Made by a program: the position numbers and the translations under genes
The notes under the pieces: model-generated
What the model was told of the DNA's origin: nothing
Database searches by the model: none
What the model saw: only the letters and a program-made list of their open reading frames with translations
Assembly (NCBI GenBank): GCA_947164965.1
Contig: CAMUYR010000019.1
Span: 1 to 57,401, forward strand
Direction of reading: 5' to 3'
Origin: an uncultured Prevotella sp.
GTDB taxonomy: Bacteria; Bacteroidota; Bacteroidia; Bacteroidales; Bacteroidaceae
Length of the DNA: 57,401 nt
Shown here: in pieces, positions 1 to 8,862 of the stretch
Numbering within the stretch: the stretch's first letter is position 1
How the letters are laid out: each line of letters opens with the position of its first letter

Positions 1-53
1 TAGCACAACAGGTTTTGGTTCTGTTTGTGGTGGTTCGAATCCGCCTTGGACAA
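1..53 (+). tRNA. tRNA-Gln (UUG), 3' part only
   Basis: The window opens inside a tRNA. The anticodon stem is 8-12 (ACAGG) with 20-24 (TCTGT); the loop TTTTGGT puts anticodon TTG at 15-17. The T arm is GGTGG (29-33), TTCGAAT loop, CCGCC (41-45). The acceptor 3' strand is 46-52 and the discriminator A is 53; CCA is not encoded. The 5' half lies outside the window. Confidence 0.85.
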
Positions 54-82
54 CAAAAAACAAATCTCTAAAACAAACTATT

Positions 83-886
83 ATGGCAAACATTTTTTCA
101 TTAGAAGGTAAGAATGCCTGGATTACTGGCGCTTCTTACGGCATCGGTTTCAACATTGCTAAGGCATTTGTAGCCGCAGGTATCAAGAACATTATTTTCA
201 ACGACATCAACGAGGCTGCTCTTGAGCGTGGTCTGGCCAATTATAAAGAGGCAGGAATCACGAATGTAAAAGGCTATGTCTGCGATGTGACGGACGAAGT
301 GGCAGTAAAGGCTCTCGTAGAGAAGATTCACGCTGAGGTTGGTCAGATTGATATCCTTGTAAATAACGCAGGTATTATCAAGCGCATTCCAATGCACGAG
401 ATGAAGCGCGCTGAGTTCCAGCAAGTCATTGATGTAGATCTCGTTGCTCCTTATATTGTTAGCGCAGCTGTTATTCCTGAGATGATGGAGCGTCGTGAAG
501 GTAAGATTATCAACATCTGTTCGATGATGTCAGAGCTTGGTCGCGAGACTGTATCTGCTTATGCAGCAGCCAAGGGTGGACTGAAGATGTTGACACGCAA
601 CATTTGTTCAGAGTATGGTGAGTATAATATCCAGTGTAATGGTATTGGCCCGGGCTACATCGCTACTCCACAAACTGCACCTCTTCGTGAGAAGCAACCC
701 GATGGAAGCCGTCACCCATTTGATTCTTTCATCTGCGCAAAGACACCTGCTGGTCGCTGGCTCGATCCAGAGGAGCTGGGAGGACCCGCTGTATTCTTGG
801 CATCACATGCTTCCGATGCTGTAAATGGACATGTGCTTTATGTGGATGGTGGTATCTTGGCATATATTGGCAAGCAGCCTAAATAA
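83..886 (+). CDS. SDR oxidoreductase, gluconate 5-dehydrogenase / KduD-like
   Basis: A 267-aa classical short-chain dehydrogenase. The cofactor motif TGASYGIG is at residues 15-22, NNAG at 94-97, and the catalytic triad is probably Ser147, Tyr160 and Lys164 (YAAAK). Bacteroidetes relatives are usually annotated as gluconate 5-dehydrogenase or as KduD, which reduces 2,5-diketo-3-deoxygluconate to KDG with NAD(P)H in the cytoplasm. A KduI homologue further along the window (25947-26921) makes the KduD role attractive, but the two genes are 25 kb apart and substrate cannot be read from the sequence. The start is the ATG at 83, 30 bp after the tRNA-Gln; no separate promoter is obvious, so read-through from the tRNA promoter is possible. 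A strong terminator follows. Confidence 0.8.
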   Translation: MANIFSLEGKNAWITGASYGIGFNIAKAFVAAGIKNIIFNDINEAALERGLANYKEAGITNVKGYVCDVTDEVAVKALVEKIHAEVGQIDILVNNAGIIKRIPMHEMKRAEFQQVIDVDLVAPYIVSAAVIPEMMERREGKIINICSMMSELGRETVSAYAAAKGGLKMLTRNICSEYGEYNIQCNGIGPGYIATPQTAPLREKQPDGSRHPFDSFICAKTPAGRWLDPEELGGPAVFLASHASDAVNGHVLYVDGGILAYIGKQPK

Positions 887-904
887 GAAAAAACGAGATA
901 AAAT

Positions 905-940
905 AAATAGGCTTCCCTGAGGAAGCCTATTTTCTTTTTT
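905..940. terminator. Bidirectional intrinsic terminator between SDR gene and HU
   Basis: A perfect 12-bp inverted repeat (905-916 with 921-932, loop CTGA) is followed by a T-rich tract. It separates two convergent genes and can serve both. Confidence 0.85.
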
Positions 941-956
941 ACTTACAAAGAGCAGA

Positions 957-1229
957 TTACTTAACAGCGTCAGCGAGCTCAGCACCAGCCTTGAACTTAG
1001 CAACCTTCTTGGCAGCAATCTTAATCTTCTGCTTGGTAGCGGGGTTGATACCTTCGCGAGCGGGCTTCTTGGTAACAGAGAATGTACCGAAACCTACGAG
1101 CTGAACCTTGTCACCCTTCTTCAGAGCCTTCTTAATAGCTTCTACTGTGGCATCAAGAGCCTTCTTTGCGTCAACTTTGGTCAGACCAGCACCAGCTGCA
1201 ATCTGCTCAATTAATTCTGTTTTGTTCAT
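957..1229 (-). CDS. hup: HU family DNA-binding protein
   Basis: A 90-aa histone-like protein with the complete HU/IHF fold: N-terminal helices (MNKTELIEQIA), the hydrophobic KVQLVGFGTFSV strand, and the DNA-binding arm around PAREGINPATKQKIKI, where the Pro inserted between base pairs lies in the NPAT motif. Length equals the family norm. It acts as a homodimer that bends and compacts DNA. It is monocistronic, with its own well-formed promoter at 1284-1315 and a shared terminator at 905-940. HU rather than IHF is preferred because no IHF partner is adjacent and the sequence is HU-like; the precise paralogue is uncertain. Confidence 0.95.
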   Translation of the reverse strand: MNKTELIEQIAAGAGLTKVDAKKALDATVEAIKKALKKGDKVQLVGFGTFSVTKKPAREGINPATKQKIKIAAKKVAKFKAGAELADAVK

Positions 1230-1283
1230 AATGTTTTTTTTTAAAAAATGAAATATAAATAGTTTAAAGTCTGATTTTCACAC

Positions 1284-1315
1284 GCAAATATAAGGTAAAG
1301 TATTCAGAAAACAAA
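1284..1315 (-). promoter_or_regulatory. Bacteroidetes-type promoter for HU
   Basis: On the minus strand the -7 element TATATTTGC (1284-1292) and a -33 TTTG (1312-1315) are separated by 19 bp, close to the Bacteroidetes primary sigma consensus. The predicted start site lies about 45 nt upstream of the HU start codon. Confidence 0.8.
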
Positions 1316-1397
1316 CAAAAAAGCGAAAAAATTGCATTTTTTAATAAAAAAAAGTGTGTATTAGCCCATTTCCTGCCTTTAAAAAGATATTTTTTAG

Positions 1398-1406
1398 TAA
1401 TTTTGC
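1398..1406 (+). promoter_or_regulatory. Promoter -7 element for rhomboid gene
   Basis: TAATTTTGC matches TAnnTTTGC. No clear TTTG -33 at the right spacing. It is divergent from the HU promoter in a 235-bp gap. Confidence 0.55.
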
Positions 1407-1464
1407 GGGCAAAATAGAAGAAATCGACAAACAACATTTGATAAAATAAAGAATCTTAAGAATA

Positions 1465-2379
1465 ATGATTAATATGCCTCCCATGACCAAGAACTTGCTC
1501 ATCGTCAACTTTTTGGCGTTTGTGGCAACGTGGGTTCTTCAGCGTAGTGGAATTGACCTCACTTCGCTCTTAGGTTTACACTTTTTCTTGGCTAGCGATT
1601 TCCGCCCTTATCAATTCTTGACCTATATGTTTTTACATGGCGGCTTTACACACCTCTTTTTCAATATGTTTGCGTTATGGATGTTTGGTGGTGTGATAGA
1701 ACGCGTGTGGGGTTCAAAGAAATTCCTTTTTTATTACATTGTGTGTGGACTTGGAGCAGGATTCATTCAGGAGTTGGTGCAGTATGCAGACTATATGATC
1801 CAAGAAATTCCATCCTATCAATATGTTAATGCTGGTGGTATACAGATGACAACGGAAGCCTATATTAATTTATGGACTACCATAGGAGCATCGGGGGCTG
1901 TTTACGGTATTCTGTTGGCTTTTGGTATGATCTTCCCCAACGAGCGTCTGTTTATCATCCCCTTCCCATTCCCCATTAAAGCCAAGTGGTTGGTGGTGGG
2001 CTATATTGCTATTGAGTTGTTCTCGGCAATGAGCGGTCCTGGCGATGGAGTAGCTCATATGGCTCATTTGGGAGGTATGTTGTTTGGTTTCCTGCTGATA
2101 CGTTATTGGCAGAAGCATCCCGACTCAAGTCAGCGATTTGGACGTAGTAAAGGGCAGGAATTTTTCGATAATTTGAAACGCAGGTTCGACGAGCGTCAGA
2201 GAAATAATCAGATGAAAGCTGAACAGACGAATCGTCGTGAGACTGATGAAGAGTATAATGCCCGTCAGCGACAGAATCAGGAGGAGATAGATGCGATTCT
2301 CGATAAGATACGAAAGAGTGGATATGACAGCTTAACTAAGGAAGAAAAACAAAAGTTGTTTGACCAAAGCCATAAATAG
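1465..2379 (+). CDS. Rhomboid family intramembrane serine protease
   Basis: A 304-aa multi-pass membrane protein. The rhomboid active site is complete: GASGAVYG at 141-148 (nucleophile Ser144) and HMAHLGG with catalytic His201; HGGFTHLFFNMFALWMFG around 58-75 is the conserved first-loop/TM2 motif. Six or so hydrophobic segments span residues 10-215. Residues 225-304 form a charged soluble tail rich in Arg, Glu and Gln, probably cytoplasmic. Rhomboids cleave single-pass membrane proteins inside the bilayer; the substrate here is unknown. The downstream EEP gene starts at the last base of this stop codon, so the two are likely translationally coupled. Confidence 0.92.
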   Translation: MINMPPMTKNLLIVNFLAFVATWVLQRSGIDLTSLLGLHFFLASDFRPYQFLTYMFLHGGFTHLFFNMFALWMFGGVIERVWGSKKFLFYYIVCGLGAGFIQELVQYADYMIQEIPSYQYVNAGGIQMTTEAYINLWTTIGASGAVYGILLAFGMIFPNERLFIIPFPFPIKAKWLVVGYIAIELFSAMSGPGDGVAHMAHLGGMLFGFLLIRYWQKHPDSSQRFGRSKGQEFFDNLKRRFDERQRNNQMKAEQTNRRETDEEYNARQRQNQEEIDAILDKIRKSGYDSLTKEEKQKLFDQSHK

Positions 2380-3494
2380 TGATTAAAAAACTCAAAAAAC
2401 TAACTGTTCAGATGATAGCTGGTGCCAATATGGCTTCAGTTGTTGTGATGTTATTAGTGGGTTTTAGCGATAGGCTGAATCCAACAGATCACCCTTTATT
2501 ATCTACTATGGGTATGACGTTCCCGTTCTTCCTGTTGATTAATTTGGCTTTTCTTTTCTTTTGGCTTCTTTTCAAGTGGCGTATGATATGGATTCCTGTG
2601 CTTGGTTTCCTTTTTGCGTATGTACCTATTAATATATATATGCCCCTGAATACCTCTACCGATGTGCCGGAAGATGCCATTAAGTTAATATCCTATAATG
2701 TGTGTTGTTATGGAGGTAATTATAAATATGAAGATGGTTTTAAGGCGGTTAATCAATATTTCTGTGATGAAAATCCGGATATCATCTGTGTACAGGAAGA
2801 TATAGACTCCTGGCGGCGTTACATTTTCAACGAATATAAGAAGAACTTTCCTTATAACGACACAGCTGTAATTGCTAATAATTCAAAGAGTTTCAATGCG
2901 CTGGGGATTCATACTAAATTTCCAATCATTAAGCGCGAGCGTATAGATTATGTGTCGCGAGCCAATGGCAGCGTAGCTTGGTGGCTCAATGTAAAAGGTG
3001 ATACGGTGATTGTAGTTAACAACCATTTTGAGAGTTGTCATCTGAACGAAGAGGATCGTAAGCAGTATCGTCATATTCTGAAAGGTGAAATGTCACGTGA
3101 TTCAGCACGGGCAGAATCTAAGTTGTTGCTGATTAAATTGGCTGAGGCAAATGCTAAGCGAGCGCCTCAAATCCGTAAGGTACTTAGTTATGTGGAAGAG
3201 CACGGACAGTACCCTATTATAGTGTGTGGTGACTTTAATGATAATCCTATTTCCTATTCACGGCATCAGATGAGTGAGAAGCTGCGAGATTGTTACGTGG
3301 AAACGGGTAGGGGTATCGGTTTGTCATATAATCAGAAAGCCTTCGCGTTAAGAATAGATCATATTTTCTGTTCGCAAAATATTCAGCCCTATAATTGCTA
3401 TATTGACAGCAAAATGGATGCCAGTGACCATTATCCTGCGATTTGTTGGTTAAAAATAGGTCGAAATGAAGGAAAAAAGAACGAAAATCGCTGA
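2379..3494 (+). CDS. Membrane-anchored endonuclease/exonuclease/phosphatase (EEP) family protein
   Basis: 371 aa, with about three N-terminal transmembrane segments (residues 10-95) followed by an EEP-fold domain. Family motifs visible in order are SYNVCCYGG, a QED metal ligand, NNHFES, CGDFNDNP (catalytic Asp/Asn) and the terminal SDHYPA (Asp-His). The catalytic domain probably faces the periplasm. Family members hydrolyse phosphodiesters of nucleic acids, phospholipids or inositol phosphates; the substrate cannot be told. The start chosen is GTG at 2379, which overlaps the rhomboid stop by one base (TAGTG). An ATG at 2412 is an alternative that would shorten the first membrane segment. Confidence 0.85.
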   Translation: MIKKLKKLTVQMIAGANMASVVVMLLVGFSDRLNPTDHPLLSTMGMTFPFFLLINLAFLFFWLLFKWRMIWIPVLGFLFAYVPINIYMPLNTSTDVPEDAIKLISYNVCCYGGNYKYEDGFKAVNQYFCDENPDIICVQEDIDSWRRYIFNEYKKNFPYNDTAVIANNSKSFNALGIHTKFPIIKRERIDYVSRANGSVAWWLNVKGDTVIVVNNHFESCHLNEEDRKQYRHILKGEMSRDSARAESKLLLIKLAEANAKRAPQIRKVLSYVEEHGQYPIIVCGDFNDNPISYSRHQMSEKLRDCYVETGRGIGLSYNQKAFALRIDHIFCSQNIQPYNCYIDSKMDASDHYPAICWLKIGRNEGKKNENR

Positions 3495-3522
3495 TAAATT
3501 TCCGTATGTGAAAAATAATGAG

Positions 3523-3531
3523 TATATTTGC
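3523..3531 (+). promoter_or_regulatory. Promoter -7 element for secDF
   Basis: TATATTTGC lies about 47 bp upstream of the secDF ATG, a perfect match to TAnnTTTGC; the -33 region is poor. Confidence 0.65.
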
Positions 3532-3577
3532 AGGCTAAAAATAAGAAACAATAAAATTAAATAACATAATAAACAAA

Positions 3578-6500
3578 ATGCAAAACAAAGGAATTGTAAA
3601 ATTTATCGCAATCGTTTTGATTCTCGTTTGCTGCTTCTACCTTTCCTTCTCATTTGTGACACGCCACTACGAAAGTAAGGCTGCTGCTATGGGAGAAGAA
3701 GCTGGTCAGGAGTATCTGGATTCAATCATGAACGAAAAAGTGTACTGTGGAATTTATTCATTCAAGCAGTGCCGCGAGATGGAGATTGGCCTTGGTCTTG
3801 ACCTGAAAGGCGGTATGAACGTTATTCTTGAGGTTTCAGTACCCGATGTTGTCGACGTGCTGGCTGACCACAAGACGGATGCTGCCTATAAGAAGTCGAT
3901 GGAAGAGGCAAAGAAGGAAGAAGAGACAAGTCAGGACGACTTTATCTCGTTGTTTGTCAAATATTGGAAAAAGAACTCCAATGGTCGCCCCTTGGCAGCT
4001 GTGTTTGCTACTCAGCAGATGAAGGGTAAGGTGAGCACTCAGTCAACCGACTCAGAGGTTGAGAGCGCTTTGCGTGCTGAGGTTCAGTCGGCTGTGGATA
4101 ACTCATTCAATGTAGTTCGTAACCGTATTGATAAGTTCGGTGTTGTTCAGCCTAACATCCAGAAACTGGAAGGTCAGAGCGGACGTATCATGGTAGAAAT
4201 GCCTGGTATAAAGGAGCCCGAGCGCGTTCGTAAGTTGCTTCAGGGTTCTGCTAACCTCGAGTTCTGGGAGACATATAACTCACAGGAGATTTATCCTCTG
4301 CTTGCTCAGTTGAATCAGAAGTATGCAGCTCTTGGTGGTAATGCTGTTGCTGATACTACTGCTGTTGCTGCTGCTGATACTGCAGCTGTCGATACAACTT
4401 CTGCTGCCGCTGCTGCCAACGATTTGGCTGCAAAGTTAGCTGCTGGCAAGAAGGCCGATAAGGCTGCCGATGCTGCTACGAAGGCTGCTGCCTTGAAGCA
4501 GAATCCGCTGTTTGCTGTGTTCCAGCCCATTCCACAGGGTCTGGCTATCGTTGGTTATGCTAATGCTCGTGATACTGCTGATGTCAACAAGGTTATCTAT
4601 TCTGATATTGCAGCTAGCGTATTGCCTGCTGAGTGTAAGCTTCGCTGGGGTGCAAAGGCAGAGGACTTCGGTGGCGAGAATACTCGTGGCGACGTGTTCG
4701 CTCTGTATGCACTGAAGGTGACTGAGCCTAATGGACGTGCTCCGCTGGAGGGTGATGTGATCACTTCTTCAAAGGATGATTTCGATCAGATGGGCCATCC
4801 TTCTGTTTCAATGCAGATGAACTCAGACGGTGCTCGTCGTTGGAGCCAGATTACCAAGCAGAACATCGGTCGTGGTGTAGCTATTGTTTTGGATGATGCT
4901 GTTTATTCAGCTCCTCGTATCCTGACTCAGATTGACGGTGGTAACTCGCAGATTACGGGTAACTTCACGATTGAGGATACTAAGGACTTGGCTAATACGC
5001 TGAATTCAGGTAAGATGCCTGCTCCTACTCGTATTGTACAGGAGGAGGTTGTAGGTCCTTCACTGGGTGCTCAGTCTATTCGTCAGGGTGTCATCTCGTT
5101 CATCGTAGCTTTTGTGCTCCTGATGGTTTACATGATTATGCTGTATGGCTTCATTCCTGGTATTTTAGCTGATATCGCCCTGTTGTTCAACTTGTTCTTT
5201 ACTCTGGGTATTCTGACGTCATTCCAGGCTGCATTGACGATGCCTGGTATTGCCGGTATCGTGCTGACGCTCGGTACTGCTGTGGATGCTAACGTGCTGA
5301 TCTACGAGCGTATCAAGGAAGAGCTGAAACGTGGTTTGGGTATGAAGGAAGCTGTGCAGAAGGGTTATTCTAACGCCTTTAGCGCTATCTTCGACTCGAA
5401 TGTGACGTCTCTCATCACAGGTTTCATCCTGTTGTTCTTCGGTACAGGTCCTGTTAAGGGTTTCGCTACCACTTGGATCATTGGTATCTTCTGTTCATTC
5501 TTCACCGCAGTATTCCTGACTCGTCTGGTTTACGAGAACCGTTTGAAGAAAGACAAGTGGCTTAACCTCACCTTTGTGACTGGTTATTCTAAGAACCTCA
5601 TGCAGAATGCTAAGTATAACTTCATGGGTATGTACAAGAAGTCGTTTGCAGTTTGGGGTGTTCTTGCTATCTTCTTCATTGGCTGTTTCTTCGTTCGTGG
5701 ATTGAGCCAGAGCATTGACTTTACCGGTGGTCGTAACTATGTTGTTACACTTGACAAGGAGACTCACGTGGAGGATGTTCGTCAGGCATTGGCTGGTGCA
5801 TTCGTTAATACTGTTGGTGAGAATGCTGGTAAGGAGGCTAATACTTCTGTTATCGCTTTGGGTACTGATGGTAAGACCATCCGTGTTTCTACCAACTGGG
5901 ATATTGAATCGAACAATCCTAATGTTGACGACGAGGCAGAGACTATCCTTTACAATGCTTTGAAGAAGGGTGGCTTTGTTAGTCAGGATAACGTTGAGGC
6001 TTTCAAGAATCCAGATGTACGTCAGGGTGGTTCTATCATTAGTTCTGCAAAAGTAGGTCCTGCTGTTGCTAAGGATATTACTTATGGTGCTATCATCAGC
6101 GTTATTATCGCTCTTATTGCTATCTTCCTCTATATCCTGCTTCGTTTCCGTAATGTGGCTTACTCTACAGGTGCTACTGTTGCGTTGACACTCGATGCAT
6201 TGGTAGTAATCGGTATGTATTCTGCATTGTGGGGTTGGGTTCCTATGTCATTGGAGATCGACCAGGTGTTCATTGGTGCTATCCTGACTGTGATAGGTTA
6301 CTCTATTAATGATAAGGTGGTGGTATTCGACCGTATTCGTGAGAACTTCCAGCTTTATGGAAAGCGTGACCGTCAGCAGTTGTTCAACGACTCTCTGAAT
6401 CAGACCTTGGCTCGTACAATTAATACTTCAGTTACTACATTGCTCGTATTGCTGTGTATCTTCATCCTTGGTGGTGACTCTATCCGCAGCTTCTCGTTCG

Positions 6501-6619
6501 CAATGATTCTGGGTGTTATAGTAGGTACGCTTTCGTCACTGTTCATCGCTGCTCCTACGGCTTTCCTCGTGATGGGTCGTACTATCCGCGAAACAGATTC
6601 TGACGTTGTAAACGCATAA
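3578..6619 (+). CDS. secDF: Protein translocase subunit SecDF (fused SecD-SecF)
   Basis: A 1013-aa fusion of the two proton-driven accessory subunits of the Sec translocon, as is usual in Bacteroidetes. SecD part: N-terminal TM, DLKGGMNVILE motif near residue 76, periplasmic P1 domain, then six-TM block with GTAVDANVLIYERIKEELKRG. SecF part: begins near residue 690, with DFTGGRNY and a second six-TM block containing GYSINDKVVVFDRIREN. An unusual low-complexity segment made almost entirely of Ala, Asp, Thr and Lys interrupts P1 at about residues 254-307. The gene has its own promoter and a terminator at 6634-6669, so it appears monocistronic. Confidence 0.97.
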   Translation: MQNKGIVKFIAIVLILVCCFYLSFSFVTRHYESKAAAMGEEAGQEYLDSIMNEKVYCGIYSFKQCREMEIGLGLDLKGGMNVILEVSVPDVVDVLADHKTDAAYKKSMEEAKKEEETSQDDFISLFVKYWKKNSNGRPLAAVFATQQMKGKVSTQSTDSEVESALRAEVQSAVDNSFNVVRNRIDKFGVVQPNIQKLEGQSGRIMVEMPGIKEPERVRKLLQGSANLEFWETYNSQEIYPLLAQLNQKYAALGGNAVADTTAVAAADTAAVDTTSAAAAANDLAAKLAAGKKADKAADAATKAAALKQNPLFAVFQPIPQGLAIVGYANARDTADVNKVIYSDIAASVLPAECKLRWGAKAEDFGGENTRGDVFALYALKVTEPNGRAPLEGDVITSSKDDFDQMGHPSVSMQMNSDGARRWSQITKQNIGRGVAIVLDDAVYSAPRILTQIDGGNSQITGNFTIEDTKDLANTLNSGKMPAPTRIVQEEVVGPSLGAQSIRQGVISFIVAFVLLMVYMIMLYGFIPGILADIALLFNLFFTLGILTSFQAALTMPGIAGIVLTLGTAVDANVLIYERIKEELKRGLGMKEAVQKGYSNAFSAIFDSNVTSLITGFILLFFGTGPVKGFATTWIIGIFCSFFTAVFLTRLVYENRLKKDKWLNLTFVTGYSKNLMQNAKYNFMGMYKKSFAVWGVLAIFFIGCFFVRGLSQSIDFTGGRNYVVTLDKETHVEDVRQALAGAFVNTVGENAGKEANTSVIALGTDGKTIRVSTNWDIESNNPNVDDEAETILYNALKKGGFVSQDNVEAFKNPDVRQGGSIISSAKVGPAVAKDITYGAIISVIIALIAIFLYILLRFRNVAYSTGATVALTLDALVVIGMYSALWGWVPMSLEIDQVFIGAILTVIGYSINDKVVVFDRIRENFQLYGKRDRQQLFNDSLNQTLARTINTSVTTLLVLLCIFILGGDSIRSFSFAMILGVIVGTLSSLFIAAPTAFLVMGRTIRETDSDVVNA

Positions 6620-6633
6620 AACATCATACAATA

Positions 6634-6675
6634 AAAAGCGACCTGCTTCATTCGAAGTGGGTCGCTTTTCTTTTG
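6634..6675. terminator. Intrinsic terminator between secDF and maoC
   Basis: The arms 6634-6643 (AAAAGCGACC) and 6660-6669 pair perfectly, with T-rich flanks on either strand; it sits between convergent genes. Confidence 0.85.
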
Positions 6676-6714
6676 GGATAAATATAAATCTAGATGATGT
6701 AATCTCTAGAAATA

Positions 6715-7179
6715 TTAGTTGAAATAATAAAGGAAAGATGCAATTCCCTCCAAAGCAGGCTTGCGCTGACATTCAATCTCAATCACGAACTTGATCTCTG
6801 CTTTACAGATTCCACGCAAATTCTGTATATTGTGTAGTTTAGTGACCAGACGAACACGACTGCCTGTGATAACAGGCTGGCCAAAACGCATGTCGTTCAT
6901 GCCGTAGTTTACTAGCATCTTGATGTTGTTCACTTCAATAATCTGGTCCCACATATATGGCAGCAGACTGAGTGTCAGATAACCGTGAGCAATCGTACTC
7001 TTGTAAGGACTTTCTTCCTTGGCACGCTCAACATCAACATGAATCCACTGATGGTCCAGCGTGGCGTCTGCAAACAGATTTATACGTTCTTGATCCACTT
7101 GAAGCCAGTCTGAGGCTCCTAACTCTTCGCCCAGATGAGCGGCAAACTCGTCGTACGAGTTAATGACTAATTTTCCCAT
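6715..7179 (-). CDS. MaoC family hot-dog dehydratase
   Basis: 154 aa, full length for a single-domain MaoC / (R)-specific enoyl-CoA hydratase. The hydratase motif is visible as LDHQWIHVDVERA (Asp42 and His47 as the catalytic pair) followed by STIAHGYLTLSLLP. Such enzymes hydrate enoyl-CoA or enoyl-ACP thioesters in the cytoplasm; the actual substrate is unknown. It is transcribed leftward from a promoter that overlaps the tRNA-Arg promoter (7207-7246) and converges on secDF. Confidence 0.88.
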   Translation of the reverse strand: MGKLVINSYDEFAAHLGEELGASDWLQVDQERINLFADATLDHQWIHVDVERAKEESPYKSTIAHGYLTLSLLPYMWDQIIEVNNIKMLVNYGMNDMRFGQPVITGSRVRLVTKLHNIQNLRGICKAEIKFVIEIECQRKPALEGIASFLYYFN

Positions 7180-7206
7180 TTTTCTCTTTTTTGGATGTTT
7201 TCTGCT

Positions 7207-7246
7207 GCAAAGGTAATCATTTTCCAGAAAAAATGATTATCTTTGC
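7207..7246. promoter_or_regulatory. Palindromic divergent promoter: maoC (left) and tRNA-Arg (right)
   Basis: Arms 7207-7223 and 7230-7246 are inverted copies (16/17 matching) of a 17-bp word containing a -7 element in each direction: TACCTTTGC for maoC and TATCTTTGC for the tRNA. The arms are 6 bp apart, so the two polymerase footprints would overlap and initiation is probably mutually exclusive. Confidence 0.7.
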
Positions 7247-7260
7247 ACTCGAAATCCGTT

Positions 7261-7332
7261 GCCCTGATAGTTAAATGGATATAACAAGGTCCTCCTAAGA
7301 CTTAGTTCCGCGTTCGATTCGCGGTCGGGGTA
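7261..7332 (+). tRNA. tRNA-Arg (CCU)
   Basis: A complete cloverleaf: acceptor GCCCTGA (7261-7267) pairs with TCGGGGT (7325-7331), discriminator A at 7332, anticodon stem AGGTC/GACTT around loop CTCCTAA giving anticodon CCT, T arm CCGCG/CGCGG. CCA is not encoded. Its 3' end is the attachment site of the adjacent element. The integrase gene on the opposite strand ends inside it, so 38 bp are shared. Confidence 0.93.
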
Positions 7333-8857
7333 CTGAGTGAGAAACCGATATCGGCTTCTCACTTTCTTTTTCTCCGTACCCTCGTAACTTGTTGGTTTCT
7401 TGGAAGATGAGGTCGAGCACTTGGTTGTACTCAGTAGTTCGATATTTTTCTCCGTCAAACTGAATTTTCCCCGGAAATATCGAACTTAATATCTTACACT
7501 TGACTTTTGCCGGTGCATTTTTCATAAAGTTTCCTAAATTTGCTATTACATTCATCGAGTAATCGACCTTATCTTTTAATTCTTTGGTGTCTGCCTGGAG
7601 CAGAGTTATACGCTCTTGGAGTGATTTAATTTGCTCTCCATATCGCTTAGTTATACGAGCGTAAGCCTCCTGGTCGAGCAAACCTTCGCAGAATTTGTCA
7701 TCAGCACCATTAAGTAGTACCTCTACTCGTTCTATTTCCTTACGTAGAGTCTCAACCTCTTTTTGAATGTCTTGCTTATGTTCGCCTCGTAAGTCTTGCA
7801 ACACCTCGGTGTAAAGGTCTAACACTTCTTTGTTGGGTTTAAGCCCTCCTACCCAATCTGCAAACTTATCGTTAACATAGTCAGCTGGTTTGCGTAAGTG
7901 CTTGCCATTGTGACAGCAATTATAATATTTGTATTTGCCTCCTGCTGCTCCTGTGCTTGTAGCTCCCGTCATAGAGTAACCACAAATAGGACACACTAAA
8001 AACTTGCGGAGATATAGGTCCGGGTCGATAGCCTTACTTAGTTTTGGCTCTTTCTTTCGTTTGCCATCGAGTATGTCTTGTACCTTTTTGAATGTTTCTT
8101 CGTCAATGATGGCATCGTGTAATCCCTTAACTATCTGCTCCGGGTCATCCTTGTAGGCAGGTACTCTAATGAATCCTATGTAAAATACATTACGAAGCAA
8201 TCGGTAAAAAGCATCTTTTGGTATTTGGGGACAGAGCCTACGTCTAATGCTGTTAGGAACCTCAATACCTTTGGCAACCTCATGGAAAGCTTTGCTAATG
8301 ATTTTTGCTACAGCTTCATCTATCTCGACATATGCTTGTCCATCTTCAGTCCTGCGATTGATGTAACCTCGTGGAGCTCTATTTGCACACCTGCCTTTGA
8401 GTAATGTGCCCCGTATACCTTCCTTTGTCCTACGAGAAATCTTATTATCTTCCGCATGAGCAGTGCCACAATAGACACCCAAGAGTGTTGACCAATCTGG
8501 TCCCTCAAAGTCAATAGGAGACTCTAATGCATTAATCTCAATCCCTAATTCATCATAGAACTTGCGCTTGTAGGTCGTTGCGAACTCAAGGTTACGTGAA
8601 TATCTATCCCAACGTAAAAACAATACCTTGTCAACCTCGTGTTTGTGTTTTCTGCAATAGTTATAGAGTTGTTTAAACTTTGGTCTTCTAAGGTCGTGAT
8701 GCTTGGCTGTATAATCCTCGTTATAGGGTTGTTCTTCGCCAACGATATTATAGCTATGGTTCTTGCAATATTCTCTTAGAGCCCTCTCTTGCATTTCTAA
8801 TGAGCAACCGTCAGCTTGTTCGTCTGTGCTGACCCGACAGTACAAAATAGCATTCAT
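7295..8857 (-). CDS. Large serine recombinase (integrase), C-terminus altered by integration
   Basis: 520 aa. The resolvase domain starts with ILYCRVSTDEQADG (catalytic Ser10), and includes FLRWDRYSRN. A recombinase domain covers about residues 160-275, then a zinc ribbon (CPIC near 287, NCCH near 313), and a coiled coil near 365-450. The last 12 residues (RPRIERGT and so on) are encoded by the antisense strand of tRNA-Arg, so they come from the host site and not from the element. In the reconstructed circle the frame instead continues, after the shared Val-Pro, into 35 residues found at 11933-12040. A 47-aa ORF ends 5 bp upstream, and both probably share the promoter at 9073. Confidence 0.92.
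   Translation of the reverse strand: MNAILYCRVSTDEQADGCSLEMQERALREYCKNHSYNIVGEEQPYNEDYTAKHHDLRRPKFKQLYNYCRKHKHEVDKVLFLRWDRYSRNLEFATTYKRKFYDELGIEINALESPIDFEGPDWSTLLGVYCGTAHAEDNKISRRTKEGIRGTLLKGRCANRAPRGYINRRTEDGQAYVEIDEAVAKIISKAFHEVAKGIEVPNSIRRRLCPQIPKDAFYRLLRNVFYIGFIRVPAYKDDPEQIVKGLHDAIIDEETFKKVQDILDGKRKKEPKLSKAIDPDLYLRKFLVCPICGYSMTGATSTGAAGGKYKYYNCCHNGKHLRKPADYVNDKFADWVGGLKPNKEVLDLYTEVLQDLRGEHKQDIQKEVETLRKEIERVEVLLNGADDKFCEGLLDQEAYARITKRYGEQIKSLQERITLLQADTKELKDKVDYSMNVIANLGNFMKNAPAKVKCKILSSIFPGKIQFDGEKYRTTEYNQVLDLIFQETNKLRGYGEKESEKPISVSHSVPRPRIERGTKS
7327..7334 (+). repeat. Left attachment core (attL)
   Basis: GGGGTACT; it includes the last acceptor bases and discriminator of tRNA-Arg. The flanks (C before, G after) differ from the right copy, limiting identity to 8 bp, which is compatible with serine integrase cores. 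Confidence 0.65.
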
Positions 8858-8862
8858 TTTAA

